Shown here: piece after piece, positions 4,931-7,332 of the stretch | Numbering within the stretch: the first letter of the stretch is position 1 | How the letters are laid out: every line of letters starts with the position of its first letter | Origin: T1SED10-198M sp003554345 [NCBI: Candidatus Sumerlaeota bacterium] | Lineage (GTDB): Bacteria > Sumerlaeota > T1SED10-198M | Length of the DNA stretch: 7,332 nucleotides | Reading direction: 5' to 3' | Assembly (NCBI GenBank): GCA_003554345.1 | Contig: PWGE01000016.1 | Coordinates: 1 to 7,332 of the forward strand | The notes under the pieces: model-generated | What the model saw: the letters and a program-made list of their open reading frames with translations, nothing else | Database searches by the model: none | Told to the model about the DNA's origin: nothing | Made by a program: the position numbers and the translations under genes

Positions 4931-5665
4931 TCAGGCTTCGGTATTCGAAGTATACGTTCGTGTGAAAAAACTATCTCTTAGCCATTGAAGATAGGCGCAT
5001 CCTATCACAATGTTCTTATAAGCATCAAAAACTTTATCGTAAGACCAGTCTACACCTATTTCATCTGTCATATCATACCACGTTGACCGTGTTATTTGCA
5101 TCAGCCCCCGGGCGCCTTGATCGGATATATGATGGGACTCACCGCCGGATTCCAGTAAAACAATTGTTTTTACAAGGTGGGGATCCAGTCCAAAATAGGG
5201 GGAAACTTCTTCAATAATCTCATTGTAAGGGGTGGGAAGAGAAGAAACCTCCATAAGGTTGAAAGCCCGTTCCACATAACTTATTGTTTCCGGATAATGA
5301 ATATTACCCTCACTCGCACGAACCTTGCCTGGTCCGGCATTATAAGCCTGTAAAATCAGACGAAGATTATGTTGGTCAAGGTTAATAATATCCTGTTCTT
5401 TGGATACATAAGGGAGCTCATCTACAGTTGTAACTTCTTCATCGGCAGGAGAGAGAAAAATATTTTTAACAGCTTGAAAACCCTGAGGCATCATATATAC
5501 CAGTAAAGCTAACCCCACAAATACGAGGGAACCCTTGATAAAAAGGCCGATGGAATAGCTGGTATTATCGAAAGGGCCTTTAGGAGAACGGTTCCCTTTC
5601 TGCAAAATGATTTTGCGAGTACGAAAAAGATTTAGAAAATTTTGAAATAAAACTTTCATAAGCAT
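4931..5665 (-). CDS. Membrane-anchored lytic transglycosylase with permuted SLT domain
   Basis: A basic cytoplasmic N-terminus (1-38) is followed by one membrane segment (about 39-58), so residues from about 60 should face the periplasm or wall. SLT enzymes cleave peptidoglycan to 1,6-anhydro-muropeptides with one catalytic Glu. In the usual order ESgg...GArGLMQ...Ni..G..YL precedes AYNAGPg...ET..YV. Here AYNAGPGKV (107-115), ET (126-127) and YVERAFNLM (130-138) come first, and LLESGG (E172), GARGLMQIT (184-192) and NIVIGCAYL (218-226) come last, with the stop soon after. No second AYNAGP follows in any downstream frame, and the halves are in one frame, so this looks like a circular permutation rather than a frameshift. 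All key residues are present, so activity is plausible. ATGs at 5665 and 5659 are both possible; neither has a Shine-Dalgarno. It has its own promoter and is not in an operon with mutS. Confidence 0.85.
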   Translation of the reverse strand: MLMKVLFQNFLNLFRTRKIILQKGNRSPKGPFDNTSYSIGLFIKGSLVFVGLALLVYMMPQGFQAVKNIFLSPADEEVTTVDELPYVSKEQDIINLDQHNLRLILQAYNAGPGKVRASEGNIHYPETISYVERAFNLMEVSSLPTPYNEIIEEVSPYFGLDPHLVKTIVLLESGGESHHISDQGARGLMQITRSTWYDMTDEIGVDWSYDKVFDAYKNIVIGCAYLQWLRDSFFTRTYTSNTEA

Positions 5666-5691
5666 AATAATTTTATAACAGGATAATAAGC

Positions 5692-5719
5692 ATTATACAT
5701 TATATTATCGATTAGTCAA
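5692..5719 (-). promoter_or_regulatory. Sigma70-like promoter of the transglycosylase gene
   Basis: On the minus strand TTGACT (5714-5719), 16 bases, then a perfect TATAAT (5692-5697). The start would be near 5685, about 20 bases before the ATG at 5665. This is the best promoter in the window and separates the gene from mutS. Confidence 0.7.
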
Positions 5720-5730
5720 AGTGTGAGTCT

Positions 5731-5760
5731 TAAAAGCCGGTCCTGTAACCTTTAGACGGC
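5731..5760 (-). terminator. Weak Rho-independent terminator of mutS
   Basis: Reading leftwards, GCCGTC (5755-5760) pairs with GACCGGC (5736-5742), one C bulged, around a 12-base loop, then TTTTA (5731-5735). It begins 37 bases after the mutS stop. The GCCG of the first arm can instead pair with an upstream CGGC (5768-5771), so two exclusive stems are possible. The short T-run makes it a weak call. Confidence 0.4.
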
Positions 5761-5796
5761 ATCTTTTGCCGATAATCAGAGCAAAGAGTGAAGGAA

Positions 5797-7332
5797 TCAT
5801 TTCTTTTTATTTTTATAAAGTGATTTCTGCAACCTGGCAAGTTGAATGAGAGCCTGGAGGGGTGTGGTGTTGTTTATATCCAGGCTTTTAAGTTGAGAGA
5901 TAATTTTTTGACTGGAATACGATTCATGTTCTAACCCAGGAGCCAGTGGCATTCTTTTAGGCCTGGTATTTCTGGGAGTGGCAGATGGTTCACGTTGGGC
6001 AATTTCCCAGCTTTCTGCTTTTCCTTTTTCTTCGAGGGATGAAAGTATGAGACGGGCATTATGGATGACCCTGGAAGGTATTCCGGCAAGTTGTGCCGCA
6101 TAAATACCGTATGAATGGTCGGTTCCCCCCGGCTTTATCGTATAAAGGAAAACCAGTTGGTTGTTTTCTTCCAGGACAGCCACATTATAGTTTTTGACAG
6201 AAGGGTAAAGATTTTCCAGTTCTGTTAATTCATGGTAATGAGTGGCAAAAAGAGTTAAAGGCTGACTAACGGGTTCGGTGGCCAGATATTTGATGACTGC
6301 CCATGCAATACTGAGGCCATCATAGGTGCTGGTTCCTCTACCAATTTCATCCAGGATAACCAGACTGTTACTTGTGGCATTATTCAAAATATTGGCACTT
6401 TCCAGCATTTCTACCATGAAAGTGCTCTGTCCACGTGCAATATGGTCGGTGGCTCCCACTCTGGTGAATATGCGGTCTACAACCTTTATATCAGCCTTTT
6501 CCGCTGGTATGAACGACCCCGTTTGAGCCATTAGAACGAGAAGGGCCACCTGCCTGATATAGGTGGATTTGCCCGCCATGTTAGGTCCGGTAATAAGCAT
6601 AATCTGTTGCTTTTCATGGTCGAGATACACATCATTAGGTATAAATTGTTCGTCTAAAAGTTGTTCGACCACCGGGTGGCGGCTCTGCATGATCTGTATG
6701 GGACCTTCTTTTGTTATATTGGGGCGTACATACCTGTTTTTAACGGCAGTGGTTGCCATGGAATTGTAAACGTCCAGCCATGAAATAGTTCTCCCATTGG
6801 TAAGAAGAGAAGAAATATGATTCATAATTTTTTCACATACCTGCTGAAAAAGACGGTATTCCAGTTCCTTGCTCTTTTCTTCTGCAGACAGAATAAGATT
6901 TTCTTTTTCCTTTAAATCAGGGGTTATAAAACGTTCGGCATTTACGAGGGTTTGTTTTCGAATATAATGGTCAGGGATCTGAGAGAGGTTGCTTTTTGTC
7001 ACCTCTATGTAATATCCAAATACCCTGTTAAAACCAATTTTCAGGCTGGATATGCCGGTCTTTTTGATTTCCTGTTTTTGCAGTTCTGATATCCATTGTT
7101 TGTTGGAGCTGGTCATGTCAAGTAATTCATCGAGTTCTTTATTATAACCTTTGCGAATAATGCCGCCTTCTTTTATCGTAAGGGGAGGGTCTTCATGGAT
7201 AGCATTTTCCAGGAGCTGAATGAGTTCTTCATGGGCATTCAGGGATTCGAATATTTCTTTTTTAAACCAGTCAGGACTGTCTTTGATCAGGCCTATTACA
7301 TGACGAATTTTAAACAGAGCATTTTTTAAAGA
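5797..7332 (-). CDS. mutS: DNA mismatch repair ATPase MutS, 5' end missing
   Basis: The frame is open to the right edge: 511 residues of a family that is usually about 850-870, so the mismatch-binding N-terminal domains are outside the window. MutS dimers recognise mismatches and small loops, then use ATP to become a sliding clamp that recruits MutL. The fragment has core/clamp helices (about 1-200, with LKIGFNRVFGYYIEVT and ERFITPDLKE), then the ABC-type ATPase: Walker A GPNMAGKST (249-257), the signature region GQSTFMVEM (301-309), Walker B LVILDEIGRGTSTYDG (324-337) and the ATHYHEL histidine switch (363-369). A basic, Pro-rich linker (about 446-464) leads to the C-terminal dimer segment DINNTTPLQAL (485-495). 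Nothing looks damaged. mutL is not next downstream, unlike the mutS-mutL order in many bacteria. Confidence 0.97.
   Translation of the reverse strand, partial: SLKNALFKIRHVIGLIKDSPDWFKKEIFESLNAHEELIQLLENAIHEDPPLTIKEGGIIRKGYNKELDELLDMTSSNKQWISELQKQEIKKTGISSLKIGFNRVFGYYIEVTKSNLSQIPDHYIRKQTLVNAERFITPDLKEKENLILSAEEKSKELEYRLFQQVCEKIMNHISSLLTNGRTISWLDVYNSMATTAVKNRYVRPNITKEGPIQIMQSRHPVVEQLLDEQFIPNDVYLDHEKQQIMLITGPNMAGKSTYIRQVALLVLMAQTGSFIPAEKADIKVVDRIFTRVGATDHIARGQSTFMVEMLESANILNNATSNSLVILDEIGRGTSTYDGLSIAWAVIKYLATEPVSQPLTLFATHYHELTELENLYPSVKNYNVAVLEENNQLVFLYTIKPGGTDHSYGIYAAQLAGIPSRVIHNARLILSSLEEKGKAESWEIAQREPSATPRNTRPKRMPLAPGLEHESYSSQKIISQLKSLDINNTTPLQALIQLARLQKSLYKNKKK

Noticed and set aside
4931-5665. 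Ordinary SLT transglycosylase broken by frameshift
   Set aside because: Both halves are in a single frame with a clean stop, and no second AYNAGPG-like half can be read downstream before the convergent gene.

Overview
The window is bacterial chromosomal DNA. Genes are tightly packed, Shine-Dalgarno sites are clear at two genes (AAGGAG and a perfect AGGAGGT), and there are sigma70-like promoters. It holds DNA-repair housekeeping genes, a radical-SAM enzyme and envelope proteins. Coding base composition is moderate to AT-rich. The 4Fe-4S radical-SAM protein and the Cys-rich small protein fit an anaerobe or facultative anaerobe. Nothing here fixes the phylum, and I do not assign one. All large genes lie on the minus strand, so transcription runs right to left; one small gene is on the plus strand.

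Right to left along the minus strand: (1) 5797-7332, the C-terminal 511 residues of the mismatch-repair ATPase MutS, whose start lies beyond the window. (2) 5666-5796, a weak terminator for mutS followed by a strong promoter (TTGACT-16-TATAAT). (3) 4931-5665, a membrane-anchored lytic transglycosylase whose SLT domain appears in permuted order: the AYNAGPG/ET/YV half comes before the catalytic-Glu/GARGLMQI half. (4) 4662-4868 on the plus strand, a 68-residue Cys-rich protein of unknown function, transcribed divergently from the next operon. (5) 1737-4617, a compact three-gene run: a ParB-like protein, a spore-photoproduct-lyase-like radical-SAM protein (11-bp overlap) and endonuclease IV (3-bp gap, with its Shine-Dalgarno built into the stop of the radical-SAM gene). 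(6) 889-1736, an 848-bp region without a convincing gene, holding several inverted repeats and a GC-richer island. (7) 1-888, the N-terminal 296 residues of an exported phosphodiester-glycosidase (NAGPA family) that runs into what looks like a golvesin/Xly-type C-terminal domain and continues off the left edge.

How the genes may work together: the ParB-like, SPL-like and Nfo genes are packed as if co-translated, which suggests a DNA-lesion pathway. In this reading a DNA-sliding or sequence-recognising ParB fold and a radical-SAM lyase/repair enzyme act beside an AP endonuclease. The SPL-like protein keeps the CX3CX2C cluster motif but seems to lack the hydrogen-donor Cys of true spore photoproduct lyase, so its substrate is open. 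mutS is nearby but separated by its own terminator and is not followed by mutL. The most unusual items are the permuted transglycosylase, the ParB/SPL/Nfo cassette, and the overlapping divergent promoters between the ParB-like gene and the small Cys-rich gene.
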